From Streptomyces sp. WAC 04229 (GTDB taxonomy: Bacteria > Actinomycetota > Actinomycetes > Streptomycetales > Streptomycetaceae): a stretch of 64,000 nucleotides of DNA. Shown here piece by piece: positions 33,092 through 42,075 of the stretch. The stretch covers positions 17,588-81,587 of the forward strand of contig NZ_QHJH01000014.1 of assembly GCF_003947455.1 (NCBI RefSeq), written 5' to 3'. The notes under the pieces are model-generated. The model searched no databases. It saw only the letters and a list, made by a program, of their open reading frames with translations, and had not been told where the DNA came from. A program made the translations under genes and the position numbers. The stretch's first letter is position 1. Each line of letters begins with the position of its first letter.

Positions 33092-33451
33092 ATGTTGCAG
33101 GCAAAGACGCTCGACAAGCCCGACGAGCGCCGCGATTTCCCGCGTGGCCACATCGAGGCCGTGCACATGGAGGGACTCGACTTCGCCGTCGCCACCTTCG
33201 AGCCGGGGTGGCGCTGGTCGGAGTCGGTGGCCCCGATCGCGGGCACCGACAGCTGCATGATCCATCACAACTGCTACGTGGTGGAGGGACGCATGCACAT
33301 CCACATGGACGACGGCACCGAGAGCGAGGTGGGTCCGGGCGACGTGTTCGTCTGCTCACCGGGCCACGACGCCTGGGTCGTCGGCGACGGACAGTGCGTC
33401 GTGTACGACTTCGCCGGTGCCATGGCGAAGGAGTACGCCAAGGCGGACTGA
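33092..33451 (+). CDS. Small cupin-domain protein
   Basis: A 119-residue single-domain cupin. The two cupin motifs are CMIHHNCYVVEGRMHIHMDDG and the second-half GPGDVFVCSPGHDAWVVGD, with several His residues for a metal. AAGGAGGAG lies just before ATG 33092. A TTGACA element at 33034 may be its -35. It probably has its own promoter and is not clearly part of the ammonia-lyase operon; a small hairpin (CATCCG/CGGATG, 33006-33022) lies between. Function unknown. Confidence 0.75.
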   Translation: MLQAKTLDKPDERRDFPRGHIEAVHMEGLDFAVATFEPGWRWSESVAPIAGTDSCMIHHNCYVVEGRMHIHMDDGTESEVGPGDVFVCSPGHDAWVVGDGQCVVYDFAGAMAKEYAKAD

Positions 33452-33487
33452 GCGGATCCGGGTGGCCCCCTGGGGGCGGCCCAGGGC

Positions 33488-34396
33488 TCACAGGTCGAAG
33501 GGGACGCCTGTGAGCTGCTCGCTCGCCGCCCACAGGCGCCTGCCCTCCGCGGGGTCGTCGGCGCCGGTGGGGAGCTTGGCGGGCTTGGGGGTGCCGGAGG
33601 TCTGGTCCCGTCCGGCGGGGCCGACGAACCTGCCCGGCGGGATGTGAGGGCTGGTCGCCGCGTACAGCGAGGGCCAGGCCGCGCCCTCGGCCGAGCCCAT
33701 CAGCAGGCGTGCGGCGATCGGGGTGATCACGCGGCTCAGAGGGCCGTTGCCGTGCTGCTGCAGTCCGGTCATCGCCGACCCCGGGTGGACGACGAGCGCC
33801 TCGACGGGGCCGCTCGCGGTGCGGCGCGCGAGTTCGAGGGCGTAGACGATGTTGGCGCGCTTGGACTTGGCGTAGGCGCCCATGGGGCGGTAGCTCTTTT
33901 CGCTCATCAGGTCGTCCAGCCTGCCCATCGGCCACCGCGCCGCGGTGGCGCTGACGGTGACCACGCGCGGTGCGGACGAGCGGCGCACGGCGGGCCAGAC
34001 CTGGGCGTCGAAGGCGAAGTGGCCGAGGTGGTTGGTGCCGACCGTCATCTCGAGGCCGTCTTGGGTGGTGCGCCGCTCGGGCAGGTTCATCACGCCGGCG
34101 TTGTTGAAGAGCAGGTCGACCGTCTCGGTCTCGGCGATGCGGGTGGCCGCGTCGCGGACGGAGGAGAGGTCGGAGAGGTCGAGCACGAGGGTGTCCGTCC
34201 GGGCCCCGGGGGCCGTGGCGCGCACGGCGTCCGCGGCCCTGTCCAGCTTGGTCTTGCTGCGGCCGGCCAGGATGACGCGGGCCCCGTGCCGGGCGAGCGC
34301 GCGGGCGGTCTCGAGTCCGATCCCGCTGTTCCCGCCGGTGATCAGCGCGGTGCGGCCGGTCTGATCGGGGATGTCGTCCGGAGTCCAGTGCTTCAT
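33488..34396 (-). CDS. Short-chain dehydrogenase/reductase (retinol dehydrogenase-like)
   Basis: A 302-residue classical SDR: LITGGNSGIGLETARALARHGARVILAGR is the NADP-binding loop, LFNNAGVMNLP and TVSATAAR follow, and the catalytic Tyr-Lys would lie in YRPMGAYAKSKRANI. ATG 34396 has GAGGAG about 10 bases upstream; GTG at 34405 is too close to that site. It is divergent from a TetR gene, with three palindromes between them, so it is the probable target of that regulator. The substrate may be a carbonyl toxin or alcohol. Confidence 0.88.
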   Translation of the reverse strand: MKHWTPDDIPDQTGRTALITGGNSGIGLETARALARHGARVILAGRSKTKLDRAADAVRATAPGARTDTLVLDLSDLSSVRDAATRIAETETVDLLFNNAGVMNLPERRTTQDGLEMTVGTNHLGHFAFDAQVWPAVRRSSAPRVVTVSATAARWPMGRLDDLMSEKSYRPMGAYAKSKRANIVYALELARRTASGPVEALVVHPGSAMTGLQQHGNGPLSRVITPIAARLLMGSAEGAAWPSLYAATSPHIPPGRFVGPAGRDQTSGTPKPAKLPTGADDPAEGRRLWAASEQLTGVPFDL

Positions 34397-34525
34397 CGTC
34401 GTCACGCTCCTCGGATGCGTTGGATGTGCGCTCGGTCATGCGTCGCTCGGCTGGGGCGAGACACCGAGCCTGCCGGGCATGCCGGGGATGTCCTCGGCGA
34501 AGGCGACTCCGGCGACGACCCCTTT

Positions 34526-34540
34526 CAGACCGGCGGTCTG
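34526..34540. promoter_or_regulatory. TetR operator candidate, copy 1
   Basis: CAGACCGGCGGTCTG is a perfect 7-1-7 palindrome lying 130 bases upstream of the SDR start. It is the strongest of three related sites in the divergent region. Confidence 0.75.
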
Positions 34541-34561
34541 TTCGGCTGGCTCCAACGTAGG

Positions 34562-34574
34562 AGACCGCCGGTCT
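34562..34574. promoter_or_regulatory. TetR operator candidate, copy 2
   Basis: AGACCGCCGGTCT is a perfect 6-1-6 palindrome, centred 35 bases from copy 1 and 22 from copy 3. Confidence 0.75.
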
Positions 34575-34583
34575 GATGTCAAA

Positions 34584-34596
34584 AGACCGGGAGTCT
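34584..34596. promoter_or_regulatory. TetR operator candidate, copy 3, overlapping the tetR promoter
   Basis: AGACCGGGAGTCT matches the other two sites with one broken pair. A -10-like TAATCT (34598-34603) follows at once, and ATG 34610 is 7 bases further, so a leaderless tetR message would be blocked by binding here. Confidence 0.7.
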
Positions 34597-34609
34597 GTAA
34601 TCTGGGGGC

Positions 34610-35287
34610 ATGACGAACTTCCAGCGCGCGCGCAGTGAGGAGCAGCGTGAGGTGCGCCGCCGGGCCATCCTCGACACCGCCGCCGCCATGCTCGAGGAGA
34701 TGCCCATCGGCGAGATCAGCCTGAACGAGCTGAGCCGCCGCGTCGGGTTGGCGAAGTCCAATGTGCTGCGCTACTTCGAATCGCGCGAGGCGATCCTGCT
34801 GGAGCTGCTCGACCGCGCCTGGCGGCAGTGGGTGGCCGACCTGCCCGCCCTGGCGCACGCCGGTGTGGACCAGGACGCTCCGGTGAGCCGGCGTGCGGAG
34901 CAGTTCGCCGCCGTCGTCGCGGGCTCCCTCGCCCAGCGCCGGGTCCTGTGCGACCTGCTGAGCGCGCAGGCGGGCGTACTGGAACACAACGTCTCCCCGC
35001 AGGTGGCCGCCCGCCACAAGCGCGCGGCCGTGGCCAACGTCGTCGACGTCTCGGCCTTGGCCCACCGGCACCTTCCCGAGCTGGGCGACGGCGCACCGCA
35101 GTTGACCGCGGCCATGATCATGGCCGTCGGAGCCGTGTGGACGCACGCACGGCCCTCCCCGGCCATGCTCGCCGCCTACGAGGCAGACCCCTCGCTCACC
35201 GCGTTCAAGCTGGACTTCGTGACCGCCCTGCGGGAGATGCTGGCCACGCTCACCGCGGGCACCATCGCCCGCGCCTCCCTTCCATGA
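34610..35287 (+). CDS. TetR-family transcriptional repressor
   Basis: A 225-residue regulator. The DNA-binding domain, RRRAILDTAAAMLEEMPIGEISLNELSRRVGLAKSNVLRYFESREAILLELLDRAWRQW, is a textbook TetR helix-turn-helix. The C-terminal part is an all-helical ligand domain. It is divergent from the SDR gene, and three AGACCG-type palindromes lie between, so it very likely represses both genes until an inducer binds. ATG 34610 may begin a leaderless transcript, with GGGGG as the only nearby ribosome-binding-site-like run. Confidence 0.9.
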   Translation: MTNFQRARSEEQREVRRRAILDTAAAMLEEMPIGEISLNELSRRVGLAKSNVLRYFESREAILLELLDRAWRQWVADLPALAHAGVDQDAPVSRRAEQFAAVVAGSLAQRRVLCDLLSAQAGVLEHNVSPQVAARHKRAAVANVVDVSALAHRHLPELGDGAPQLTAAMIMAVGAVWTHARPSPAMLAAYEADPSLTAFKLDFVTALREMLATLTAGTIARASLP

Positions 35288-35355
35288 CGCCCGCCGGGGC
35301 CGCAGCCCGTCTAGACTTCCGAACTTCCGAGACCGACTGACGGAAGGCCGGTGCC

Positions 35356-35946
35356 GTGCGGAGACTGCTCTACGGCATGAACCTGTCCCTGGACGGCTAC
35401 GTCGCCGCGCCCGGCGACGACATCGGCTGGAGCGAGCCGAGCGACGAGCTCTTCCAGTGGTGGCTCGACGAGGAGCGGGCGATCAGCCTGCTGCTGTACG
35501 GGCGCAGGCTCTGGGAGACCATGAGCGCCTACTGGCCGACCGGCGACCAGCAGCCGGGCGCCACGCCGGCGGAGATCGAGTTCGCGCGGAACTGGCGGGA
35601 CACGCCGAAGGTGGTGTTCTCGTCGACGCTCGACACGGTCGACTGGAACACGCGCCTGGTCACCGGCGACGCGGTCGCGGAGATCACCCGGCTCAAGGCC
35701 GGGGACGGCGGGCCGATGAGGGTCGGCGGCGCGGCGCTCGCCGGGGCGGCGATGCGGGCCGGGCTGATCGACGAGTACACGGTCGTCACCCATCCGGTCC
35801 TGGTGGGTGGCGGCACACCGTTCTTCTCCGCACTGGACGGCTGGACGAACCTGAACCTGGTGGAGACGCGGACGTTTCCCGGCGGCGTGGTCCTGACCAG
35901 GTACGAGCGGCCGTCGGCGGCCGGTGGCGCGGCGGGCACCGACTGA
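35356..35946 (+). CDS. Dihydrofolate reductase/RibD C-terminal-like family protein
   Basis: A 196-residue RibD_C-fold protein beginning RRLLYGMNLSLDGYVAAPGDDIGWSEPSDELF, with LLLYGRRLWETM, KVVFSSTL and a VGGAALAGAAMRAGLIDEYTVVTHPVLVGGGTPFF block. It is only distantly like the protein at 4727. GTG start at 35356, with GGAAGG upstream. A short gap follows the TetR gene on the same strand. Likely an NADP-binding reductase of unknown substrate. Confidence 0.82.
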   Translation: MRRLLYGMNLSLDGYVAAPGDDIGWSEPSDELFQWWLDEERAISLLLYGRRLWETMSAYWPTGDQQPGATPAEIEFARNWRDTPKVVFSSTLDTVDWNTRLVTGDAVAEITRLKAGDGGPMRVGGAALAGAAMRAGLIDEYTVVTHPVLVGGGTPFFSALDGWTNLNLVETRTFPGGVVLTRYERPSAAGGAAGTD

Positions 35947-36042
35947 CGTCACACGCGGCCGGGCCGCCCGCGGCGGCGTCCACGGGAGCACCGGGTGCAC
36001 GGAGACGGCCGGCGGCGTGATCGCCCGGACAGCCCCCGCGCC

Positions 36043-37443
36043 TCACACCGGCAGCAACCGCGTGACCAGCGTGCCGAGCTGACGGACGTTGCGGCACTCG
36101 TGCATCTCGATCAGCTCGGCGTACGCCGGGGCCGCCGAGTCGCCGGTGCCCCAGCGGGAGCGCTGTTCGGGGTTGAGCCAGTAGCTGCGTCGCGAGCGCT
36201 CGGTGATCCGCCGCAGGGCGGGCAGGTTCGGATCGCTCATGTTGGTGCGGGCGTCGCCGAGGACGAAGACCGTCGTGCGCGGGCCGACCGCGTCGGCGTA
36301 CCGCTCCGCGAACTCGCCCAGCGCGACGCCGTAGTCACTGCTGCCGTGCCACCCGGTGAGCCGCGCCTCCGCAGCGATCCGGGCGCCCAGCCCCTCCGGG
36401 TCCGCGGTGCCGTGCGCGAGCAGCCCGGTCACCTCGTCGATCCGGTTGACGAAGGCGAACACCCGCACCTTGGCGAACTGGTCGTGCAGTGCCTGCACCA
36501 GCAGCATGGTGAAATCCGAGAATCCCGCCACCGACCCGGACACGTCGCACAGCAGCACCAGCTCGGGCCGTACCGGACGGCGTCGTCGCAGCACCGGCTT
36601 CATCGGCACGCCGCCCGTGGACAGCGATCCGCGCAGCGTGCGCCGCAGGTCGATGCTGCCGCGGGACGCGCGGCGCCGACGGGCCGTCAGCCGGGTGGCG
36701 AGCTTGCGGGCCAGCGGCCGCACCGTCCGCCGCAGGTCGGCCAGTTGGGCCTGCCCGGCGAGCAGGAAGTCGACGCGGTCCGGCGTCGGGGCCACCGCCC
36801 GCCGGGCGATCTCGTCGCGTCCGCGCCGCTCCGCGACCCGGCGCCGCGCCTCCGCGGCCACCAGCCGCCGGAAGACCTCGATGCGGCGCCGGATCTCGTC
36901 CTCCAGGAGCCGGTCGGTGAACCCCGGGGCACCACCCCGCGCCCGCACGTCGTCCCTCACCCGGGCGAGCAGCGTCTGCGGACGGAGCCGGTCGAGCGTC
37001 TGGTGCGAGGACCAGCCGTCCGAACCGGGGGAGGAGCCCGGCGTGCCCGGGCCGCCGCCCGCACCGGAGGAACCGTAGGCGCCGAACCCGTCCACCGCCT
37101 CCCCGGCCAGCCGGGCCAGCAGCGCCCGGTCGTCGTCGGCGAGCGCCGCGGCGAGCCGGTCGCGCAGTGCCTCCCGGTCGGCGGGACCGGCGCCCGGGCC
37201 GCCGACGCCGCGCGGGAAGTACACGTCGAAGACCGGGTCGAACACCCGCCGCTGGTCCGCGGTGTGCAGCAGCGTCGCCGCCAGGCCCTCGCGCAGCAGC
37301 TCCCGGTCGGCGAGACCGAGTGACTCCACCGCCCGAGCCGCGTCCACGCTCTCCCCGGTGCCCACCCGCACACCGTGCGCCCGCAACGCCGCCACCAGCG
37401 ACGTCAGCCGCTCGGCCACGCCCGTGGCCACGCCCGTGGTCAC
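36043..37443 (-). CDS. VWA-domain CoxE-like protein, MoxR partner
   Basis: A 466-residue protein. A long basic, helical N-terminal region (DUF58/CoxE-like, ending RRASRGSIDLRRTLRGSL) precedes a von Willebrand A domain with the MIDAS motif LLCDVSGSVAGFSDF near residue 300 and VFVLGDARTNMSDP later. CoxE-like proteins act with MoxR AAA ATPases as a metal-insertion or folding chaperone pair. GTG 37443 overlaps the MoxR stop (GTGA, 37440-37443). The client protein is not nearby. Confidence 0.85.
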   Translation of the reverse strand: MTTGVATGVAERLTSLVAALRAHGVRVGTGESVDAARAVESLGLADRELLREGLAATLLHTADQRRVFDPVFDVYFPRGVGGPGAGPADREALRDRLAAALADDDRALLARLAGEAVDGFGAYGSSGAGGGPGTPGSSPGSDGWSSHQTLDRLRPQTLLARVRDDVRARGGAPGFTDRLLEDEIRRRIEVFRRLVAAEARRRVAERRGRDEIARRAVAPTPDRVDFLLAGQAQLADLRRTVRPLARKLATRLTARRRRASRGSIDLRRTLRGSLSTGGVPMKPVLRRRRPVRPELVLLCDVSGSVAGFSDFTMLLVQALHDQFAKVRVFAFVNRIDEVTGLLAHGTADPEGLGARIAAEARLTGWHGSSDYGVALGEFAERYADAVGPRTTVFVLGDARTNMSDPNLPALRRITERSRRSYWLNPEQRSRWGTGDSAAPAYAELIEMHECRNVRQLGTLVTRLLPV

Positions 37444-38297
37444 AGCGCGTCCAGGTCGAGTTTGGCGGCGGCCCGCAGGACGTCCTCCTGGTGCTTGAGA
37501 ACGACGCCGAGGGTGTCCCGTACGACGGTCTCGTCCAGGGTGTCCGCGCCGAGAGCCAGCAGGGTGCGGGCCCAGTCGATGGTCTCGGCGACGGACGGCA
37601 CCTTGCGCAGCTCCATGGCGCGCAGCGCACCCACCACCCGCACCAGTGAACCGGCCAGGGCCTCGTCCAGCCCCGGCACCTTCAGCCGCACGATCCGCCG
37701 CTCCAGCTCCTCCTCCGGGAAGCCGATGTGCAGGAACAGGCAGCGCCGGCGCAGCGCCTCGGACAGCTCGCGGCTCGCGTTCGAGGTGAGGACGACGAAG
37801 GGGCGGCGGGTCGCGGTGATGGTGCCCAGCTCCGGCACGGTCACCTGGAAGTCGCTCAGCACCTCCAGGAGCAGGCCCTCGACCTCGACGTCCGCCTTGT
37901 CGGTCTCGTCGATCAGCAGCACCTTGGCGTCGTCCCCGCGGATCGCGGTCAGCAGCGGCCGGGTGAGCAGGAACTCCTCGCCGAAGATGTCGGTCCGCGC
38001 CTCGTCCCAGCTCTCGTCGCGGCCCGCGCTGATGCGCAGCAACTGCTTGGCGTGGTTCCACTCGTACAGGGCCCGGGACTCGTCGACGCCCTCGTAGCAC
38101 TGGAGCCGTACCAGCCGGGCGTCGGAGACCCGGGCCACGGCCTTGGCCAGCTCGGTCTTGCCGACCCCCGCGGGGCCCTCCACCAGCAGCGGCTTGCCGA
38201 GCCGGGCGGCGAGGAAGACGGTCGTGGCGACCGCGGGCGACGCCAGGTAGCCGGTCTCGGCGAGGCGTGCGGAGACGTCGTCGACGGAAGTGAACAC
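37440..38297 (-). CDS. MoxR-family AAA+ ATPase
   Basis: A 285-residue AAA+ ATPase: Walker A GPAGVGKTEL, LVRLQCYEGVDESRALYEWN, Walker B KVLLIDETDKAD, and sensor PFVVLTSNASRELSEALRRRC. The C-terminal lid is helical. It forms a hexameric chaperone with the VWA protein encoded right after it. The gene is preceded by a 136-base gap that holds the terminator of the ABC permease gene only on its far side. Confidence 0.92.
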   Translation of the reverse strand: MFTSVDDVSARLAETGYLASPAVATTVFLAARLGKPLLVEGPAGVGKTELAKAVARVSDARLVRLQCYEGVDESRALYEWNHAKQLLRISAGRDESWDEARTDIFGEEFLLTRPLLTAIRGDDAKVLLIDETDKADVEVEGLLLEVLSDFQVTVPELGTITATRRPFVVLTSNASRELSEALRRRCLFLHIGFPEEELERRIVRLKVPGLDEALAGSLVRVVGALRAMELRKVPSVAETIDWARTLLALGADTLDETVVRDTLGVVLKHQEDVLRAAAKLDLDAL

Positions 38298-38389
38298 CGG
38301 AGGCCTCCAGCTCTGTTGCGGTGCGTGCGGCCGCTACGTACCAGCCTCTATCTAAGCGCTTGTTCACCTTCGCTGTCACGGGAAGACCG

Positions 38390-38422
38390 AAGGGAGGGGC
38401 GACCGCGGGCCGCCCCTCCCTT
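38390..38422 (-). terminator. Terminator after the FtsX-type permease gene
   Basis: AAGGGAGGGGCG (38390-38401) pairs perfectly with CGCCCCTCCCTT (38411-38422), 12 base pairs with a 9-base loop, 12 bases past the permease stop on the minus strand. Confidence 0.85.
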
Positions 38423-38434
38423 CCCGTGCCCGGC

Positions 38435-39745
38435 TCACGCGGCGAGCGTCACCGCCCCCACCGCCGGTGTGCGCAGCACCCGCCGGGCCGTCCCCACGCT
38501 CGTCCCCAGCGTCACCGCCGCCGACACCGAGACCATCGCGAGCCAGACGCCGACGAACTGGTCCGGCATCACCGCGTCGGTGCGGACCACCGTGAACGGC
38601 ACCACGCCGGCCAGCGCGGCCACCGTGCCGAAGAACACCCCGGTGAGCGTCAGGACGACGCCCTCGGTGGCCACCACCCGCAGCACCTGCCCGGGCGTCG
38701 CGCCCGCCAGCCGCTGCTGCCCGAACTCACGGGAGCGGTACGTCGTCGCCGCGTACAGCGAGTTCACCAGCATCACGCAGACGAACACCGCGATGATGCC
38801 GACCACCGTCAGGTTCAGCGTCTCCAGGTTCTTCGCGTCGACCGACTTGACCAGCCCCGAGGCCGCCACCGCGTCGCTCTCCACCGCCTGCATGGTCAGC
38901 GTCGCCGCCGACACCGCGGTGAACAGGATCAGCGACACCAGGATCCCGGCGAGGTGCTCGGACCGCTCGCGCAGGTTGCGGACGGCCAGCCAGCCGCTCG
39001 GGCCCGTCAGTGGCAGCCGGTCCAGCACGCCCCGCAGCAGCCCGGGCGACAGCAGCGCCATCCCGACCGACAGCAGGATCGCCCCGTAGGCCGGCGGGGC
39101 CATCAGCATCTCGTCCGCCGCGGAGAACAGGAAGGTGGAGCCGGCACCCGCGACGCCGGTGACCAGCGCGGCGTACGCCAGGAACCGCTTGGCCCCGGCC
39201 CGCTCCCTGCTGCCCCGCGTCACCCGCCGCACCGCCAGGAAGGCGGCGCCCGCGGCGGCGAGCAGCGTGATGTCCACGCCGCTCACCAGCGCGATCGGGC
39301 CGAAGGAGTAGTCGACGGAGTGCGCGACCTGCCCGCTGTCCTGGAACATCTCCAGCAGCGCCCGCCCGCCGAGCATCGCCGGGCCGACCGCCAGCACGGC
39401 GCCCGCCAGCGCCACGGCCACCGCCTCACCCACGACCATCCGCCTGATCTGCGCCGGGGTCGCCCCCGAGCAGCGCAGCAGCTCCAGTTCGGCGGTGCGC
39501 TGGCGCACGTTGACCGTCAGCGTGGACGCCACAGCGAAGAACACCAGCAGGGTGCCGTAGCCGCCGACGACGCCCGCGGCGGTGCCCAGCGTCTCCGAGC
39601 TGACCGCGTCGACGCCGTCCTGCCCGGCGGTGTCGTGCATTGAGTTGAACGTCATGACGACCGCCGCGCCCAGGAAGGCGGACAGCAGTGTCGCGAGGAA
39701 CCGTCCGGGGCGCTGCCGGATCGACCGAAGGGCCAGTGCCAGCAT
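38435..39745 (-). CDS. ABC exporter permease, FtsX/MacB-like
   Basis: A 436-residue permease with two FtsX-like halves: helices near 17-35, 60-85, 105-130 and 155-170, then a second set starting about 185 and ending VSAAVTLGTSVGTARRVL. TAELELLRCSGATPAQIRRMVVGEA and SREFGQQRLAGATPGQVLRVVATEGV are the characteristic cytoplasmic coupling loops of FtsX domains. It is 3 bases downstream of its ATPase gene and should export or extract a lipid or peptide with it. No peptide partner is encoded here. Confidence 0.88.
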   Translation of the reverse strand: MLALALRSIRQRPGRFLATLLSAFLGAAVVMTFNSMHDTAGQDGVDAVSSETLGTAAGVVGGYGTLLVFFAVASTLTVNVRQRTAELELLRCSGATPAQIRRMVVGEAVAVALAGAVLAVGPAMLGGRALLEMFQDSGQVAHSVDYSFGPIALVSGVDITLLAAAGAAFLAVRRVTRGSRERAGAKRFLAYAALVTGVAGAGSTFLFSAADEMLMAPPAYGAILLSVGMALLSPGLLRGVLDRLPLTGPSGWLAVRNLRERSEHLAGILVSLILFTAVSAATLTMQAVESDAVAASGLVKSVDAKNLETLNLTVVGIIAVFVCVMLVNSLYAATTYRSREFGQQRLAGATPGQVLRVVATEGVVLTLTGVFFGTVAALAGVVPFTVVRTDAVMPDQFVGVWLAMVSVSAAVTLGTSVGTARRVLRTPAVGAVTLAA

Positions 39746-39748
39746 CGC

Positions 39749-40534
39749 TCACACCCCCGCCGTCACGGTGTCGCCCAGGTGCGCCAGCCGCTCCGCGACC
39801 GCGTCCGGGGTCGGCGCGTCCATCCGTCCGGCCAGCCGTCCGTCGGCGAGGAACACCACCGAGTCGGCGTACGAGGCGGCGACCGGATCGTGCGTCACCA
39901 TGACCACGGTCCGCGCGTGCACCCGCACCGCCTCCTGGAGCAGCAGCATCACCTGCCGGGCGCTGCGCGTGTCCAGCGCGCCCGTCGGCTCGTCGGCGAA
40001 GATCACCCTGGGCTCGGTGACCAGGGCGCGGGCGATCGCCACCCGCTGCCGCTGGCCGCCGGAGAGCTGGGCGGGGCGGTGCCCCAGCCGGTCCCCGAGG
40101 CCGACGGTGGTCAGGATCTCGCGGGCCCGGCCGCGGTCGACGCGGCGTCCGGCGAGCTTGAGCGGGAGCACCGTGTTCTGCGCGACCGTCAGCGTGTCCA
40201 GCAGGTTGTACTGCTGGAACACGAACCCGACCCGGCCGCGCCGGAACTTGGTCAGCTCCGCCTCGGTGCCCCCGGTCAGCTCCGCGCCGTCCACCCGCAC
40301 GATGCCGCTGTCCGGCCGGTCGAGCCCCGCCGCGCACTGCAGCAGCGTGGACTTGCCCGAGCCCGACGGTCCCATGACCGCCGTGAACGTGGAGCGGGCC
40401 AGACTCAGGGTCACTCCGTCCAGGGCGGTCACGGCGTTCTCCTCGGAGCCGTAGGTCCGGGTCACCTTGACGAGCCGGAGGGCCTCGGCGGCGGGGCCCT
40501 GGTCGTGGCCGCCGCGGGTGCGGGAACGGAACAT
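39749..40534 (-). CDS. ABC exporter ATPase, MacB/LolD-like
   Basis: A 261-residue ATP-binding subunit: Walker A GPSGSGKST, Q-loop FVFQQYNLLDTLTV, signature LSGGQRQRVAIARAL, Walker B VIFADEPTGALD and switch MVTHDPVAASYAD. ATG 40534 is favoured over ATG 40540 because AAGG lies 8 bases upstream of it. The gene is followed at once by the permease gene. Its 5' side faces the divergent importer operon. Confidence 0.9.
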   Translation of the reverse strand: MFRSRTRGGHDQGPAAEALRLVKVTRTYGSEENAVTALDGVTLSLARSTFTAVMGPSGSGKSTLLQCAAGLDRPDSGIVRVDGAELTGGTEAELTKFRRGRVGFVFQQYNLLDTLTVAQNTVLPLKLAGRRVDRGRAREILTTVGLGDRLGHRPAQLSGGQRQRVAIARALVTEPRVIFADEPTGALDTRSARQVMLLLQEAVRVHARTVVMVTHDPVAASYADSVVFLADGRLAGRMDAPTPDAVAERLAHLGDTVTAGV

Positions 40535-40726
40535 CGTCATCACCTTCCGGGTGGCACGCCCTGTGCGGTGCCTCGTCGAAGACGCTACGGAGCGGCGGGC
40601 CGGGCCACACTGGGCGCAGAACCCGTATCGGGGGGTGTACTCAGCGACACCACCGCCCGGTGGCCGGCGCCCCGTACGGGCCACCACAACGCGCCTGCCC
40701 CCGTGCGGGACCGATGCAATGGGAAG

Positions 40727-41407
40727 GTGACCGCACCTCCGGACGACTGTCTCGCGCGCAACGAGTGGATCTGCGGGGAGTATCTGAGCACCCGCCGTGA
40801 GATCCTCCTCGACGCCGTGCTCCAGCACCTGGAGCTGACCGCCGCCTCGGTGTTCATCGCGCTCGTCGTCGCCCTGCCGCTCGCGGTGCTGGCGCGCCGC
40901 CGCCGCTGGGCGGCCGGGCCCGTGCTGGCCCTGACCACGATCCTGTACACGATCCCGTCCCTGGCCATGTTCTCCCTGCTTCTGCCGGTGTACGGGCTGT
41001 CGGCGAGCCTCGTCGTCGCCGGGCTGGTGCTGTACTCGCTGACGCTGCTGGTCCGCAACATCCTGGCCGGGCTGCGGGCGGTGCCCGAGGAGATCCGGCA
41101 GGCGGCGCGCGGCATGGGCTACGGCCCGGTCCGGCTGCTGCTGGCCGTCGAACTGCCGCTGGCCCTGCCCGCCGCGATGGCCGGCCTGCGGATCGCGACC
41201 GTCTCCGCGGTGTCGCTGCTGACGGTGGGGGCGATCGTCGGCTTCGGCGGTCTCGGCAACCTCATCTACTCGGGGATGAACACCTACTTCAAGGCACAGG
41301 TGCTGACCGCCTCCGTGCTGTGCGTGCTGATCGCCGTCGCCGCCGACCTGCTGCTGCTCGGCGCCCAGCGGCTGATGACCCCCTGGACCAGGGCGGCCCG
41401 CGGATGA
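40727..41407 (+). CDS. Betaine/choline-type ABC importer permease 1 (OpuCB-like)
   Basis: A 226-residue BPD-type permease with an N-terminal cytoplasmic part, at least five helices and the inner EAA loop EEIRQAARGMGYGPVRLLLAVELPLALPAAMAGLRIA. A short glycine-betaine-family motif, TVGAIVGFGGLGNLI, follows. GTG 40727 has GGGAAG hard against it and no spaced ribosome-binding site, so it may be leaderless. It is coupled to the second permease by ATGA (41404-41407). Confidence 0.88.
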   Translation: MTAPPDDCLARNEWICGEYLSTRREILLDAVLQHLELTAASVFIALVVALPLAVLARRRRWAAGPVLALTTILYTIPSLAMFSLLLPVYGLSASLVVAGLVLYSLTLLVRNILAGLRAVPEEIRQAARGMGYGPVRLLLAVELPLALPAAMAGLRIATVSAVSLLTVGAIVGFGGLGNLIYSGMNTYFKAQVLTASVLCVLIAVAADLLLLGAQRLMTPWTRAARG

Positions 41408-42075
41408 CCACACTGACGGCGGCCTGGGACTGGCTCACCGACCCCGCGCACTGGCCGGGCGAGAACGGCATCACGCACCGTCTCGTGCAGCACCTCGTCC
41501 TCACCGTCGTCTGCCTGGTCGTCAGTTGCCTGATCGCCCTGCCGGTCGCCCTGGTCCTCGGCCACCTCGGCAGGGGCGGCGCCCTGGCCGTCAACATCTC
41601 CAACGTCGGCCGGGCCGTCCCCACCTTCGCCGTGCTGGTCCTGCTGCTCCTCACCCCCGTGGGCCGCTGGGGCGAGGGCCCGACGGTCGTCGCCCTCGTG
41701 CTGTTCGCCGTACCGCCGCTGCTCACCAACGCCTACGTCGGCATGCGCGAGGTCGACCGGGGCGTGGTCCAGGCGGCACGCGGCATGGGGATGACGGGGC
41801 GACAGATGCTGTTCCGCGTGGAACTGCCGCTTTCGCTCCCCATGGTGATGAACGGGGTACGCATCGCCGCCGTCCAGCTCGTCGCGACCGCCACCATCGC
41901 CGCCCTCGCGGGCGGGGGAGGGCTGGGCAGGATCATCACTGCGGGGTTCAACCTCGCCAGCACGCCGCAGGTCGTGGCCGGTGCCGTCCTCGTCGCCGCC
42001 TTCGCGCTGGTCGTCGAGGGCCTCTTCGAACTCGCCGAGCGGCTGTCCCCGCGGTGGGCGAGAGGCGCGGGATGA
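41404..42075 (+). CDS. Betaine/choline-type ABC importer permease 2 (OpuCD-like)
   Basis: A 223-residue permease paralogous to its neighbour: VDRGVVQAARGMGMTGRQMLFRVELPLSLPMVMNGVRIA is the EAA loop, and ATIAALAGGGGLGRIITAGF the following motif. It forms the heterodimeric membrane channel with permease 1. Both start and stop overlap neighbouring genes (ATGA at 41404 and 42072). Confidence 0.88.
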   Translation: MTTLTAAWDWLTDPAHWPGENGITHRLVQHLVLTVVCLVVSCLIALPVALVLGHLGRGGALAVNISNVGRAVPTFAVLVLLLLTPVGRWGEGPTVVALVLFAVPPLLTNAYVGMREVDRGVVQAARGMGMTGRQMLFRVELPLSLPMVMNGVRIAAVQLVATATIAALAGGGGLGRIITAGFNLASTPQVVAGAVLVAAFALVVEGLFELAERLSPRWARGAG

